Source of the DNA: Rhizobium sp. Root1203
Lineage (GTDB): Bacteria; Pseudomonadota; Alphaproteobacteria; Rhizobiales; Rhizobiaceae
Length of the DNA stretch: 64,000 nucleotides
Assembly: GCF_001424945.1 (NCBI RefSeq)
Contig: NZ_LMCW01000012.1
Coordinates: forward strand, 1,076,778 to 1,140,777
Direction of reading: 5' to 3'
In this document: positions 25,450 to 34,124 of the stretch, in pieces
Position numbering within the stretch: position 1 is the first letter of the stretch
How the letters are laid out: each line of letters starts with the position of its first letter
Position numbers and translations under genes: made by a program
Notes under the pieces: model-generated
Databases searched by the model: none
What the model saw: the letters and a program-made list of their open reading frames with translations, nothing else
Told to the model about the DNA's origin: nothing

Positions 25450-26826
25450 ATGGTGACATTCGATTCCCTGCGGCGCGAGGACCGCTCGCCTGCCTACGGA
25501 TGGCGGTGGCTTGGCCGCTGGCTGCGCCGGCAGCTGCCGAAGGGCCTCTATGTCCGTTCGCTTCTCATCATCATCATTCCGATGGTGCTTCTGCAATCCG
25601 TCGTCGCCGGACTTTTCATGGAACGGCACTGGCAGATGGTCACGCAGCGGCTCTCGATGGCGGTGACCCGCGATATTGCGGCGATCATTCAAATGATCGA
25701 GACCTATCCCCAGGATACAGACTACAGCGAAGCGACGCGCATCGCCCGCGACCAGCTGGGCCTGCAGATATCGATCGAACAGGACGGCGAACTCCCTCCA
25801 CCGCGCATCAAGCCGTTCTTCTCGATCCTGGATGGCATTTTGAGCGATGAGATCAGCGATCAGATCAAGCGCCCGTTCTGGATCGATACCGTAGGTGACT
25901 CCAACCTTGTGGAAATCCGGGTAAAGCTCAAGGACAAGATACTGCGCGTGCTCGCCAGACGCAGCCAGACCTACGCCTCCAACACCCATATCTTCATCGT
26001 GTGGATGGTCGGAGCATCGCTTGTGCTGATCACCATCTCCATTCTCTTCCTTCGGGGCCAGATCCGCCCGATCCAGACGCTGGCCGCCGCCGCCGAGAGC
26101 TTCGGCAAGGGTCAGAAGGCCGACAACTTCTATCCGCGCGGCGCAGATGAAGTCCGCCGCGCCGGTCTCGCTTTTATTCTCATGCGCGAGCGTATCGAGC
26201 GCCAGATGGAGCAGCGCACCGCTATGCTGACCGGCGTCAGCCACGACCTGCGCACCATCCTCACCCGTTTCAAGCTGCAGCTTGCGCTGGCCGGCGATCA
26301 TCCGGATTTGCATGGATTGAACGACGACGTCAACGACATGCAATCGATGCTGGAGGCCTACATGGCATTTGCCCGCAGCGAAGTCGAAGAGGACGTCGGC
26401 GAAGTGAAGCTCAGCGAGCTCTTCGAGAAACTCGAACCCGACTTCGCCTTGCACGGCAAGACGCTCACCTATGCGATCGAGGGCGACGACAGCGTTTCGG
26501 TCCGTCCGACCGCCTTCACCCGCTTGGTGACCAACCTCGCCTCCAACGCCCGTCGCTACGCCAACACGCTCAACATAGACGCGAAGCACAGCGCCAAATG
26601 GCTGACGATCGTCTTTGACGACGACGGCCCGGGAATTCCGGAGAAGAATCGCGAAGACGTCTTCAAGCCCTTCTTCCGGCTCGATGAGGCGCGCAACCTC
26701 GATGCATCGGGCACTGGTCTCGGCCTTGCAATCGCCCGCGATATCGCCCGCAGCCACGGCGGCAACGTCACGCTCGGCGATAGTCCGCAGGGCGGTTTGC
26801 GCGCAACAATCCGGCTGCCTGCGTGA
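25450..26826 (+). CDS. EnvZ-type sensor histidine kinase
   Basis: A protein of 458 residues. Membrane segments at about 33-56 and 180-202 enclose a periplasmic domain of ~120 residues. A HAMP-like linker follows, then the dimerisation/H-box with His265 in GVSHDLRTILTR, and the ATPase domain with N box (TNLASNARRYA), G1 (DDDGPGIP) and G2 (GTGLGLAIARDIA). It would autophosphorylate and pass phosphate to the OmpR-type regulator just upstream. The signal is unknown. A DUF1349 gene begins 10 bp after its stop. Confidence 0.92.
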   Translation: MVTFDSLRREDRSPAYGWRWLGRWLRRQLPKGLYVRSLLIIIIPMVLLQSVVAGLFMERHWQMVTQRLSMAVTRDIAAIIQMIETYPQDTDYSEATRIARDQLGLQISIEQDGELPPPRIKPFFSILDGILSDEISDQIKRPFWIDTVGDSNLVEIRVKLKDKILRVLARRSQTYASNTHIFIVWMVGASLVLITISILFLRGQIRPIQTLAAAAESFGKGQKADNFYPRGADEVRRAGLAFILMRERIERQMEQRTAMLTGVSHDLRTILTRFKLQLALAGDHPDLHGLNDDVNDMQSMLEAYMAFARSEVEEDVGEVKLSELFEKLEPDFALHGKTLTYAIEGDDSVSVRPTAFTRLVTNLASNARRYANTLNIDAKHSAKWLTIVFDDDGPGIPEKNREDVFKPFFRLDEARNLDASGTGLGLAIARDIARSHGGNVTLGDSPQGGLRATIRLPA

Positions 26827-26836
26827 GAGACATCGG

Positions 26837-27418
26837 ATGACCATCACCGCAAATGACATGACGTGGCTCAATCCCCCGCCTTTCGTCGAGGAGCGCGACG
26901 GCACGCTGCATGTTCGCTCGGGCGACAAGACGGATTTCTGGCAGGGGACCTACTATGGCTTCCATCGCGACGACGGGCATTTCCTGCACCGTTCCCGACG
27001 TGGCGATTTCACCGCCGAACTCTGCTTCTCTGGGCGCTACGAGGCATTGTACGATCAGGCAGGCATGATGGTGCGTGCCGACGCCAAGCACTGGATGAAA
27101 TGCGGCATCGAATATACGGATGGAGCCAGACATTTCAGCGTCGTCGTAACCAACGGCAATTCCGATTGGTCGGCTTTCCGCGTCGATCATGATTTCGAAC
27201 GGATGTCCGTGCGCGTGACACGCAACCGCGATGCCCTCTTCGTCCAGTACAAAACGGATCGCATGGCGGAATGGCAAATGGCCCGCCTCGCCTGGTTCGA
27301 CCCGGCCTTCGAGGAGTTGTCGGTCGGCCCCGCTTTTTGCTCACCGCAGCGGGCGGGCTTCGAAGCCGCATTCCACGACTACGTCCTCACAAATCCACTT
27401 TCCCGAGATATCCACTGA
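26837..27418 (+). CDS. DUF1349 (concanavalin-like) protein
   Basis: A protein of 193 residues of the DUF1349 family, a beta-sandwich of concanavalin-A type: DKTDFWQGTYYGFHRDDGHF, DQAGMMVRADAKHWMKCGIEY and WSAFRVDHDFERMSVRVTR are conserved parts. Eukaryotic and bacterial members are thought to bind or process carbohydrates, but biochemical proof is scarce. The frame is open upstream inside the kinase gene; ATG 26837 fits the family start. It closes the MarR - regulator - kinase operon, which suggests that it belongs to that regulatory unit. Confidence 0.82.
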   Translation: MTITANDMTWLNPPPFVEERDGTLHVRSGDKTDFWQGTYYGFHRDDGHFLHRSRRGDFTAELCFSGRYEALYDQAGMMVRADAKHWMKCGIEYTDGARHFSVVVTNGNSDWSAFRVDHDFERMSVRVTRNRDALFVQYKTDRMAEWQMARLAWFDPAFEELSVGPAFCSPQRAGFEAAFHDYVLTNPLSRDIH

Positions 27419-27473
27419 TCTCGCCGGCACGCGCCGATACCGTTGGCACTCGCCGATCCCGTCTGTCCACAGA

Positions 27474-27815
27474 TCACATCAGCTTCTTGCCGTTCGGCAC
27501 TGGCTTGTCGGTCGCGGCAAGCACGATGGCGCCCGCTTCGTCCTCGAAGCCGAGCGTCAGAACTTCGGACCGGAAGGGGCCGATCTGGCGCGGCGGAAAG
27601 TTGACGACGCCGAGAACCTGACGGCCGACAAGACCCTCCAGCGTATAGTGGACGGTAATCTGCGCCGACGAATTCTTGACGCCGATCTCGGGTCCGAAGT
27701 CGATCAGCAGCTTGATCGCGGGCTTGCGTGCCTCGGGAAAGGGTGTGGCCTCGATGATCGTGCCAACGCGAATGTCGACGCGCTCGAAATCGGCATAGGT
27801 GATTTCTTCGGTCAT
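27474..27815 (-). CDS. csaA: tRNA-binding domain protein CsaA
   Basis: A protein of 113 residues, a stand-alone tRNA-binding (EMAP-II/OB-fold) domain: ADFERVDIRVGTIIEATPFPEARKP at the start and VVNFPPRQIGPFRSEVLTLG near the end. Bacillus CsaA binds tRNA and shows export-related chaperone activity. It is the last gene of the ybjN - proC - csaA minus-strand operon (gap to proC 9 bp). Confidence 0.9.
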   Translation of the reverse strand: MTEEITYADFERVDIRVGTIIEATPFPEARKPAIKLLIDFGPEIGVKNSSAQITVHYTLEGLVGRQVLGVVNFPPRQIGPFRSEVLTLGFEDEAGAIVLAATDKPVPNGKKLM

Positions 27816-27824
27816 GACAGCACC

Positions 27825-28649
27825 TCAGCCGGCAAGTTCTTCGGCGCGCTTGCGCGCGGCCGCAAGCGCCTTGTCGAACAGCGGCTGCATCGCGTCCTCG
27901 GCCATCAGCACCGAAAGGGCTGCCGCCGTCGTGCCGCCAGGAGACGTCACGTTCTGGCGAAGGCGCGCAGCGTCGTCGGGGGACTGATGCATGAGTTCAC
28001 CAGCCCCCGCGACCGTTTCCCGTGCGAGGCGCATGGCAAGGTCCGCCTGCAGGCCGAGTTTGCGGCCTGCTTCTGCCATGCACTCGACGAGATAAAATAC
28101 ATAGGCCGGACCGCTGCCGGACAGCGCCGTAACCGCATCGATATCGGCTTCGTCAGGCACCCACTCGACAGGACCCGATACGCGCAAAAGCGCGTGGACA
28201 TGGTCGCGCTGCGTTGGCGTGACGCGCGCGTTGGCAAAGGCACCGGTCACGCCACGCCCGACCATCGCAGGCGTGTTCGGCATGGCGCGAACCATCGCGG
28301 CCTCGCCGAGATGCTTTTCGAGAAACCCGAGCGTCTTGCCGGCAGCAACCGACACGACCACCGTCGCGGCACCGACCGCACTCTTGACCAGGGGAAGCAC
28401 GGCTTCCATCACCTGCGGCTTGACGGCAAGAAACAGCACGCCCGCCGTCAGATCGGAAGGAGCAGCCGTCACATGTGTCGCGCCTGCGGCCTTGATGATG
28501 TCCATCATCTGGGCCGAGGGACCTGGATCAACGACGACGACAGAAGCCCCCGGGACACCGCTCTTCAGCCAGCCGGAAAGCATCGCGCCTCCCATGTTGC
28601 CGGCACCGACAAGAACGATTGGGCCCGAAGACGAAAGCTCTGACGACAT
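27825..28649 (-). CDS. proC: Pyrroline-5-carboxylate reductase
   Basis: A protein of 274 residues. The N-terminal Rossmann motif VLVGAGNMGGAML binds NAD(P)H, AMPNTPAMVGRGVTG is the substrate loop, and the C-terminal dimer domain has SGSGPAYVFYLVE and TSPGGTTAAAL. It makes proline from pyrroline-5-carboxylate. ATG 28649 lies one base after the stop of the ybjN gene (28651), indicating coupling; the frame remains open to 28673 inside that gene. Confidence 0.96.
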   Translation of the reverse strand: MSSELSSSGPIVLVGAGNMGGAMLSGWLKSGVPGASVVVVDPGPSAQMMDIIKAAGATHVTAAPSDLTAGVLFLAVKPQVMEAVLPLVKSAVGAATVVVSVAAGKTLGFLEKHLGEAAMVRAMPNTPAMVGRGVTGAFANARVTPTQRDHVHALLRVSGPVEWVPDEADIDAVTALSGSGPAYVFYLVECMAEAGRKLGLQADLAMRLARETVAGAGELMHQSPDDAARLRQNVTSPGGTTAAALSVLMAEDAMQPLFDKALAAARKRAEELAG

Positions 28650-28650
28650 T

Positions 28651-29151
28651 TTACGCTTCGCCCACTGTTTCAAACAGAACGGCTTCCATAGCGCGGTTGG
28701 CTTCCATGCCCGACCAGATCACGAACTGGAAAGCCTGATAATAGGCTTCGCAGGTGTCGAGTGCGCTGGCGAGGAGCACTTCGACCTGCCGATTCGTCGG
28801 TTCGGCACCGCCGGCAAGCAGGAGAGACTGCCGGAAGATTATCACATCTTCCTGGCGCCAGACATCGAAGTGTCCCATCAACACCTGGCCGTTGATCGCT
28901 GCAAGAAGTCTCGTGACCTCATTCATCCGCTGTTCCGGCACCTTGATGTCGAAGGCGCAGCCGAGATGCAGTGCTTCAAACTCTTCCATCCAGGAAAAGG
29001 AGACGTGGTAGTCCGTCCACTTGCCTTCGACCGTCATCGCGATCTCGTCGTCGCCGGACCGCTCGAAAGCCCAGTCGTTGTTGGCGGCGACGTACTCGAT
29101 CATATCGACCGGGTTCGACTGACGCTCGACTTCCAATTCCATGAGGCTCAT
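28651..29151 (-). CDS. YbjN-domain protein
   Basis: A protein of 166 residues with a YbjN domain: ANNDWAFERSGDDEIAMTVEG, then YHVSFSWMEEFEALHLGCAFD. The YbjN fold resembles type III secretion chaperones, and in E. coli YbjN affects motility and stress responses. ATG 29151 is chosen because AGAAGGTG lies upstream and MSLMELEVERQ is the usual start; the frame is open to 29214. First gene of the ybjN - proC - csaA operon, a conserved rhizobial order. Confidence 0.87.
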   Translation of the reverse strand: MSLMELEVERQSNPVDMIEYVAANNDWAFERSGDDEIAMTVEGKWTDYHVSFSWMEEFEALHLGCAFDIKVPEQRMNEVTRLLAAINGQVLMGHFDVWRQEDVIIFRQSLLLAGGAEPTNRQVEVLLASALDTCEAYYQAFQFVIWSGMEANRAMEAVLFETVGEA

Positions 29152-29543
29152 GCAGCACCTTCTTGACCGGAGTGAATGCGTAACGACTTTGTCCAACGAG
29201 ACACAGAAGAACACACACAGCTACCCGGAAACCACCAACCCAGATGATCGTTGAACCGCTTACCAGACTTACGCAGTGAACCTGCCCGGAGCTTACCAAC
29301 TGCTTCGAATCATCATTTAAAATCAGTGTATAACGCACCCGGTGGCATGCCAGCCCCCAAAGGCCGGTTTTCCGAAACGCCACTGTGGAAAGGTGATTGG
29401 ATTTGCTTTCAGAAGGGGGATTAAGCGACTCTGCGAATTGGCTTTTTTGGCAGTGTCCACAGGTGGATAACTGCACCGGCTTTTTTGGCCGAAGCCGCGG
29501 CGTGTCTCATAAAGGCCACACCGCCGCCTGTCTCAAAACGAGA
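29152..29543. other. 392-bp gap with a 12-bp direct repeat and a DnaA-box-like site
   Basis: GGCTTTTTTGGC occurs twice (29440-29451 and 29479-29490). Between the copies lies GTCCACAGGTGGATAA (29455-29470); its complement reads TTATCCACC, one mismatch from the DnaA box TTATCCACA. No gene or clear RNA is visible. The region also holds the promoter of the ybjN operon. Confidence 0.4.
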
Positions 29544-29804
29544 TTACTTGCCTTTTGCGGCCAGTTTCGCTTCCAGCGCCGCAACACGCGCCAAAAGGGC
29601 TTCGTTTTCGTCGCGCGCCTTGATCGCCATTTCGCGCACGGCCTCGAACTCCTCGCGCTTGACGATGTCCATGCTGTTCAGCCAGCGCTCGGCCTGCGCG
29701 TTGAACGCGGTCTCGATTTCCTTGCGCACACCCTGGGCAGCGCCGGCGGCATCGGTCATCAGCTTGGCGAACTCGTCCATGATGCGGTTTGCTCCAGTCG
29801 TCAT
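29544..29804 (-). CDS. ubiK: UbiK/BMFP accessory factor (DUF526)
   Basis: A protein of 86 residues: an amphipathic N-terminal helix (ANRIMDEFAKLMTDAAGAAQ) followed by a coiled coil ending VAALEAKLAAK. This is the BMFP/UbiK family; UbiK in enterobacteria helps ubiquinone synthesis and lipid binding, and Brucella BMFP is a membrane-fusogenic protein. ATG 29804 has AAGGGAGAAG before it. The longer frame to 29918 is not used. It diverges from lgt. Confidence 0.85.
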   Translation of the reverse strand: MTTGANRIMDEFAKLMTDAAGAAQGVRKEIETAFNAQAERWLNSMDIVKREEFEAVREMAIKARDENEALLARVAALEAKLAAKGK

Positions 29805-29995
29805 GGCGGTCTTCTCCCTTGTAAATGAACAGGTTCGGCCTCCGCGGCCTATGAGGATGAGGTAGGGCTTCGCCATTGAGGATGCAAGCGCTTTGCTCTG
29901 GATAAGCACCCCTTGCAATACGGATCACTAACAATCGACTTGACCCTCTGCGGGCGTAGCGCCATGTTCCGCCGACATCAACGGATGGGAACACC

Positions 29996-30844
29996 TTGCC
30001 GATAGCTGCCAACCTCCTGGCCATCATGCCTTTCCCGGATATCGATCCGATCGCGTTTTCGATCGGTCCCCTGGCCATTCATTGGTACGGTCTCGCCTAT
30101 GTCACCGGCATCATGCTCGGATGGTATTATGCGCGTTTGATCGCCGGCAACGACACACTCTGGCCCGGCAACCGCTCGCCGATCTCGAAAACACAGCTTG
30201 ACGACTTCATCGTCTGGGTGGCGCTCGGGATCGTGCTTGGTGGGCGCATCGGCTACATCCTTTTCTACGATCTTCCCTCGGTGATCGAGAGCCCGATCCG
30301 CGCGATCCAGATCTGGAACGGCGGCATGTCCTTTCACGGCGGACTGGCAGGCACGACCATTGCGATGATCATCTTCGCGCGGCGCAACGGCATTCCGTTG
30401 TGGAGCCTTTTCGATATCGTCTCGGCCGTCGTTCCGATCGGCCTTTTCTGCGGCCGCATCGCCAATTTCATCAATGGGGAGCTCTGGGGCCGGCTGACGG
30501 ATGTACCCTGGGCGATTGTGTTCCCGACGGGCGGCCCCTTTGCCCGCCACCCGAGCCAGCTCTACGAAGCCGGTCTCGAGGGCATCGTGCTCCTCCTCGT
30601 CCTTGCCCTGTTGATCTATGCGTTGCGCGCCTTGAAGACACCCGGCTTTGTCACCGGCGTGTTTGTGTGCGGCTACGCCCTGTCGCGTATTTTCGTTGAA
30701 TTCTTCCGCGAACCGGATGCCCAGCTTGGCTACCTTCTCGGCACCGGCTGGTTGACGATGGGGATGGTCCTCTCGTCTCCCATGCTTCTACTTGGCGTCT
30801 GGGCCATGATCCGTGCCCGCCGGCAGGCTGCCCTGCAGCACTGA
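29996..30844 (+). CDS. lgt: Prolipoprotein diacylglyceryl transferase
   Basis: An integral membrane enzyme of 282 residues with about seven transmembrane segments. The Lgt signature [15 protein letters not shown] and the [12 protein letters not shown] segment are present. Lgt transfers diacylglyceryl from phosphatidylglycerol to the cysteine of lipobox proteins in the inner membrane, the first step of lipoprotein maturation. The start is TTG 29996; ATG 30026 would remove ten residues, but Rhizobium homologues have this N-terminal extension, so TTG is preferred. It is followed closely (25 bp) by the MidA gene. Two lipobox proteins encoded in this window would be substrates. Confidence 0.94.
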   Translation: MPIAANLLAIMPFPDIDPIAFSIGPLAIHWYGLAYVTGIMLGWYYARLIAGNDTLWPGNRSPISKTQLDDFIVWVALGIVLGGRIGYILFYDLPSVIESPIRAIQIWNGGMSFHGGLAGTTIAMIIFARRNGIPLWSLFDIVSAVVPIGLFCGRIANFINGELWGRLTDVPWAIVFPTGGPFARHPSQLYEAGLEGIVLLLVLALLIYALRALKTPGFVTGVFVCGYALSRIFVEFFREPDAQLGYLLGTGWLTMGMVLSSPMLLLGVWAMIRARRQAALQH

Positions 30845-30869
30845 TCTCGGCTGTTGGAGGAGGAGAACC

Positions 30870-31970
30870 ATGACCACCGCACTCGGTGAGAAGATCAAGG
30901 CGATCATCCGGGCGAATGGACCGATCAGCGTGACGGATTTCTTTTCGCTCTGCCTCGCCGATCCCGAATACGGCTACTACCGCACCCGTGAACCGTTCGG
31001 CAGTTCCGGTGACTTCGTGACCGCGCCGGAAGTCAGCCAGCTATTCGGTGAAATGATCGGCGTCTTCATCGTCCATGCCTGGCAACGCCACGGCACGCCG
31101 GCAGACGTCAGGCTTGTGGAGATCGGACCCGGACGCGGCACGATGATGGCCGACATGCTGCGCGTCATCTCTCGCCTCGCGCCGCCCCTCTTCGAAAACA
31201 TGACGGCGCATCTCGTGGAAACCAGCGAACGCCTGCGCGACATCCAGCAGGAAACCCTGGCGGATCATTCCGGCAAGATCGAGTGGCACACTGATTTCGG
31301 CGAGGTGCCACCCGGCTTTACGCTGATTGCCGCCAACGAGCTCTTCGACGCCATCCCCATCCGGCAGTTCGTGAAGACAGCGGCCGGTTTCAGGGAGCGC
31401 ATGGTCGGCCTCGACGCCGATGACGAGCTGGCATTTGGGGCCGGGATCGCGGGCATCGACCCTGCCCTGCTGCCGGAAGGGGCTCAGTCCATGCCGTCAG
31501 GCACCCTGTTTGAGATTTCTCCTGCCCGGCAGTCGGTGATGCTCGCCATCGCAGAGAGGCTCAAGCGTTTTGACGGGACGGCACTCGCAATCGACTATGG
31601 TCATCTGGTCACCGGCTTCGGCGATACACTCCAGGCTGTTCGCATGCATGAGTTCGATCCGGCACTGGCCCATCCGGGCGAAGCCGACCTGACCAGCCAC
31701 GTCGATTTCCAGGCGCTGGCGGAAACAGCCGCTTCGGCAGGCCTGCATATCAACGGGGCGCTCCACCAGGGAGATTTCCTGGTCGGGCTCGGCATTCTTG
31801 ACCGAGCCGCCGCGCTCGGCCGCGATCGCGAGCCGCGCACACAGCAGATCATCCAGGCCGCCGTCGATCGGCTTGCTGGCGAAGGAGAGGGAAAAATGGG
31901 GGAACTGTTCAAGGCAATGGCTGTCTCTCATCCCGCCATCGCCCTCATGCCCTTCCGCCCCGTGGATTGA
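30870..31970 (+). CDS. MidA/NDUFAF7-like SAM methyltransferase (DUF185)
   Basis: A protein of 366 residues of the DUF185 family. The SAM-binding motif is VRLVEIGPGRGTMMADML, and SSGDFVTAPEVSQLFGE near the start plus LIAANELFDAIPIRQFV are diagnostic. The human relative NDUFAF7 dimethylates an arginine of complex I subunit NDUFS2, so a role in respiratory complex I assembly is plausible. ATG 30870 follows GGAGGAGGAG. The gene sits in a run with lgt, pgeF and a creatinase-fold gene. Confidence 0.9.
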   Translation: MTTALGEKIKAIIRANGPISVTDFFSLCLADPEYGYYRTREPFGSSGDFVTAPEVSQLFGEMIGVFIVHAWQRHGTPADVRLVEIGPGRGTMMADMLRVISRLAPPLFENMTAHLVETSERLRDIQQETLADHSGKIEWHTDFGEVPPGFTLIAANELFDAIPIRQFVKTAAGFRERMVGLDADDELAFGAGIAGIDPALLPEGAQSMPSGTLFEISPARQSVMLAIAERLKRFDGTALAIDYGHLVTGFGDTLQAVRMHEFDPALAHPGEADLTSHVDFQALAETAASAGLHINGALHQGDFLVGLGILDRAAALGRDREPRTQQIIQAAVDRLAGEGEGKMGELFKAMAVSHPAIALMPFRPVD

Positions 31971-32068
31971 CAGAGCGCGCGCGGCTGGGCCAACATCCGG
32001 CGCAAGGAAAGACGCTTCGCCGGACAAGACGGAATAGACAGAGCGAAAGCCAAATCTTGGAATTGCTG

Positions 32069-32863
32069 ATGACACATGCGCCATCCCCGGCACCGATCCA
32101 GAGCGAGCTGCTGAACCAGGCGACAGGCGGCGCAATCGTTCATGGCTATTTCACCCGGCAGGGAGGCGTTTCCGATGGCATCTATCGCGGCCTCAATGTT
32201 GGCCTCGGATCGAACGACAACCGCGAGAGGGTGCAGGAAAACCGGCGGCGCGTGGCAAGCTGGTTCGCGCTGCCGCTGGAACGCCTGGCGACCGTGCATC
32301 AGGTTCACTCGCCCGATGTCGTCGTCGTCGATGCCGACTACGACGGTTCCCGTCCGGCGGCAGATGCGTTGGTAACGGCAACGCCGGGCATCGCTCTCGG
32401 TGTTCTGGCTGCCGATTGCGGGCCGATCCTGTTCGCCGATCCGGAAATGAGCGTCATCGGCGCAGCCCATGCCGGCTGGAAGGGTGCGCTCACCGGCGTG
32501 CTGGAGAACACGATCGATGCGATGGAGAAGCTGGGCGCCAGACGGGAGGCGATCGTCGCCTGCCTCGGTCCGTCGATCAGCCGACGGAGTTACGAAGTCG
32601 GCCCCGAATTCGTCGACCGTTTTGTCAGCCAGAACAAGGCATACGACCAATATTTCACTGCGTCGCCGAAGGCTGGGCATGCGATGTTCGACCTTCCCGC
32701 ACTCACGGTCGACCGGCTGCGCGCCGCAGGCGTTCGAGCGGAAAGCCTGGGGCTCTGCACCTACCCCGATAGCGAGCGTTTCTTCTCCTATCGGCGCACC
32801 ACGCATAGGCAGGAGCCGGACTACGGCCGGCAGATTTCTGCGATTGCCATTAGGGAGATTTGA
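32069..32863 (+). CDS. pgeF: Peptidoglycan-editing factor / polyphenol-oxidase-like (YfiH, PgeF)
   Basis: A protein of 264 residues of the multicopper-laccase-domain (YfiH) family: the zinc-site motifs VHQVHSPDVV, AADCGPILF and AAHAGWKGAL, plus CLGPSIS, are all intact. E. coli YfiH/PgeF hydrolyses misincorporated L-Ser-containing UDP-MurNAc precursors and thereby keeps peptidoglycan correct; others report laccase or purine-nucleoside phosphorylase activity. The start is ATG 32069; TTG 32057 is an alternative. It is linked to the MidA and creatinase-fold genes. Confidence 0.92.
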   Translation: MTHAPSPAPIQSELLNQATGGAIVHGYFTRQGGVSDGIYRGLNVGLGSNDNRERVQENRRRVASWFALPLERLATVHQVHSPDVVVVDADYDGSRPAADALVTATPGIALGVLAADCGPILFADPEMSVIGAAHAGWKGALTGVLENTIDAMEKLGARREAIVACLGPSISRRSYEVGPEFVDRFVSQNKAYDQYFTASPKAGHAMFDLPALTVDRLRAAGVRAESLGLCTYPDSERFFSYRRTTHRQEPDYGRQISAIAIREI

Positions 32864-32868
32864 GCGGT

Positions 32869-34020
32869 ATGGCCCTGCACTTCGAGAAGCCCGAATTTGC
32901 CAGCCGCCTCGCGCGCCTGACGGAAAAGATGCTGGAAGAAAAGCTCGACGCTGTCCTGCTCTTCGCCCAGGAGAGCATGTACTGGCTCACCGGCTACGAT
33001 ACCTTCGGCTACTGTTTCTTCCAGACACTGGTGGTCAAATCGGACGGTACGATGGCGCTCATCACGCGCTCGGCCGATCTGCGCCAGGCCAGGCAGACGT
33101 CGATCCTGGAGAACATTCACATCTGGGTCGACAGGGTGAACGCCGACCCGACGGTCGATCTCAAGAACCTGCTGGTCGAAATGGACCTGCTGGGTGCCCG
33201 TATTGGCATCGAATACGACACGCACGGCATGACCGGCCGTATCGCCCGCCTGCTCGACGCGCAGCTCGCGGCGTTCGGCCAGATCGTCGACGCATCCTAC
33301 CTCGTCAGCCGCCTGCGTCTGATCAAAAGCACCGCTGAAATGGCATATGTCGAACGCGCGGCGGCACTGGCCGACGACGCGCTCGATGCTGCCATCGCGC
33401 TCACCAATCCCGGCGCCGACGAGGCCGACATTCTCGCAGCCATGCAGGGCGCGGTATTTGTCGGCGGCGGCGACTACCCCGCCAACGAGTTCATCATCGG
33501 CTCCGCGCAGGATGCTTTGCTCTGCCGCTACAAGGCCGGACGGAGGAAGCTCGATGCCAACGACCAGCTGACGCTAGAATGGGCGGGCGCCTATGCGCAC
33601 TACCACGCGGCGATGATGCGCACGATCGTCGTCGGCGAACCGGCCTATCGTCATCGCGAGCTCTATAACGCCTGCCTCGAAACCATCCAGGCGATCGAAA
33701 CCGTCCTGAAGCCGGGCAACACGTTCGGCGACGTCTTCGACATGCACTCCAAGATCATGGACGAACGTGGGCTTGCCAGGCATCGCCTCAATGCCTGTGG
33801 CTACTCGCTTGGCGCGCGCTTCTCGCCATCGTGGATGGAGCACCAGATGTTCCACGTCGGGAACCCTCAGCCCATCGAGGCCGATATGTCGCTCTTCGTC
33901 CACATGATTATCATGGACTCCGATACGGGAACGGCAATGACACTTGGCCAGACCTATCGGACGACCGAGGGAGCGCCACGATCGCTTTCCCGACATCCGT
34001 TGGACTTCCTCAACGCGTGA
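32869..34020 (+). CDS. Creatinase/M24 pita-bread fold protein lacking usual metal ligands
   Basis: A protein of 383 residues: N-terminal creatinase domain (~1-150) and pita-bread domain (~155-383). In metal-dependent aminopeptidases of this fold two Asp, one His and two Glu bind the metals. Here the first Asp position is Glu237 (LEWAG) and the second lies in HAAMMRT (246-252), where Met or Ala replaces Asp. This resembles metal-free creatinase and ectoine hydrolase DoeA, so a Xaa-Pro peptidase name would be misleading. The substrate is unknown. ATG 32869 follows the pgeF stop within 6 bp and AGGGAG; cotranscription is likely. Confidence 0.85.
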   Translation: MALHFEKPEFASRLARLTEKMLEEKLDAVLLFAQESMYWLTGYDTFGYCFFQTLVVKSDGTMALITRSADLRQARQTSILENIHIWVDRVNADPTVDLKNLLVEMDLLGARIGIEYDTHGMTGRIARLLDAQLAAFGQIVDASYLVSRLRLIKSTAEMAYVERAAALADDALDAAIALTNPGADEADILAAMQGAVFVGGGDYPANEFIIGSAQDALLCRYKAGRRKLDANDQLTLEWAGAYAHYHAAMMRTIVVGEPAYRHRELYNACLETIQAIETVLKPGNTFGDVFDMHSKIMDERGLARHRLNACGYSLGARFSPSWMEHQMFHVGNPQPIEADMSLFVHMIIMDSDTGTAMTLGQTYRTTEGAPRSLSRHPLDFLNA

Positions 34021-34124
34021 CGTAAAGCGTCAAAGCCAGCAATCCGCAATTGACACAGACCAGCCCCGACCGTCATAAAGTTTGCCGGGGCTGGCACGCG
34101 CATGAGGGAAGGACGAACCGAGGG

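Noticed and set aside
29455..29470. Possible chromosomal replication origin
   Set aside because: A single near-match DnaA box without AT-rich unwinding region or box cluster is not an origin.
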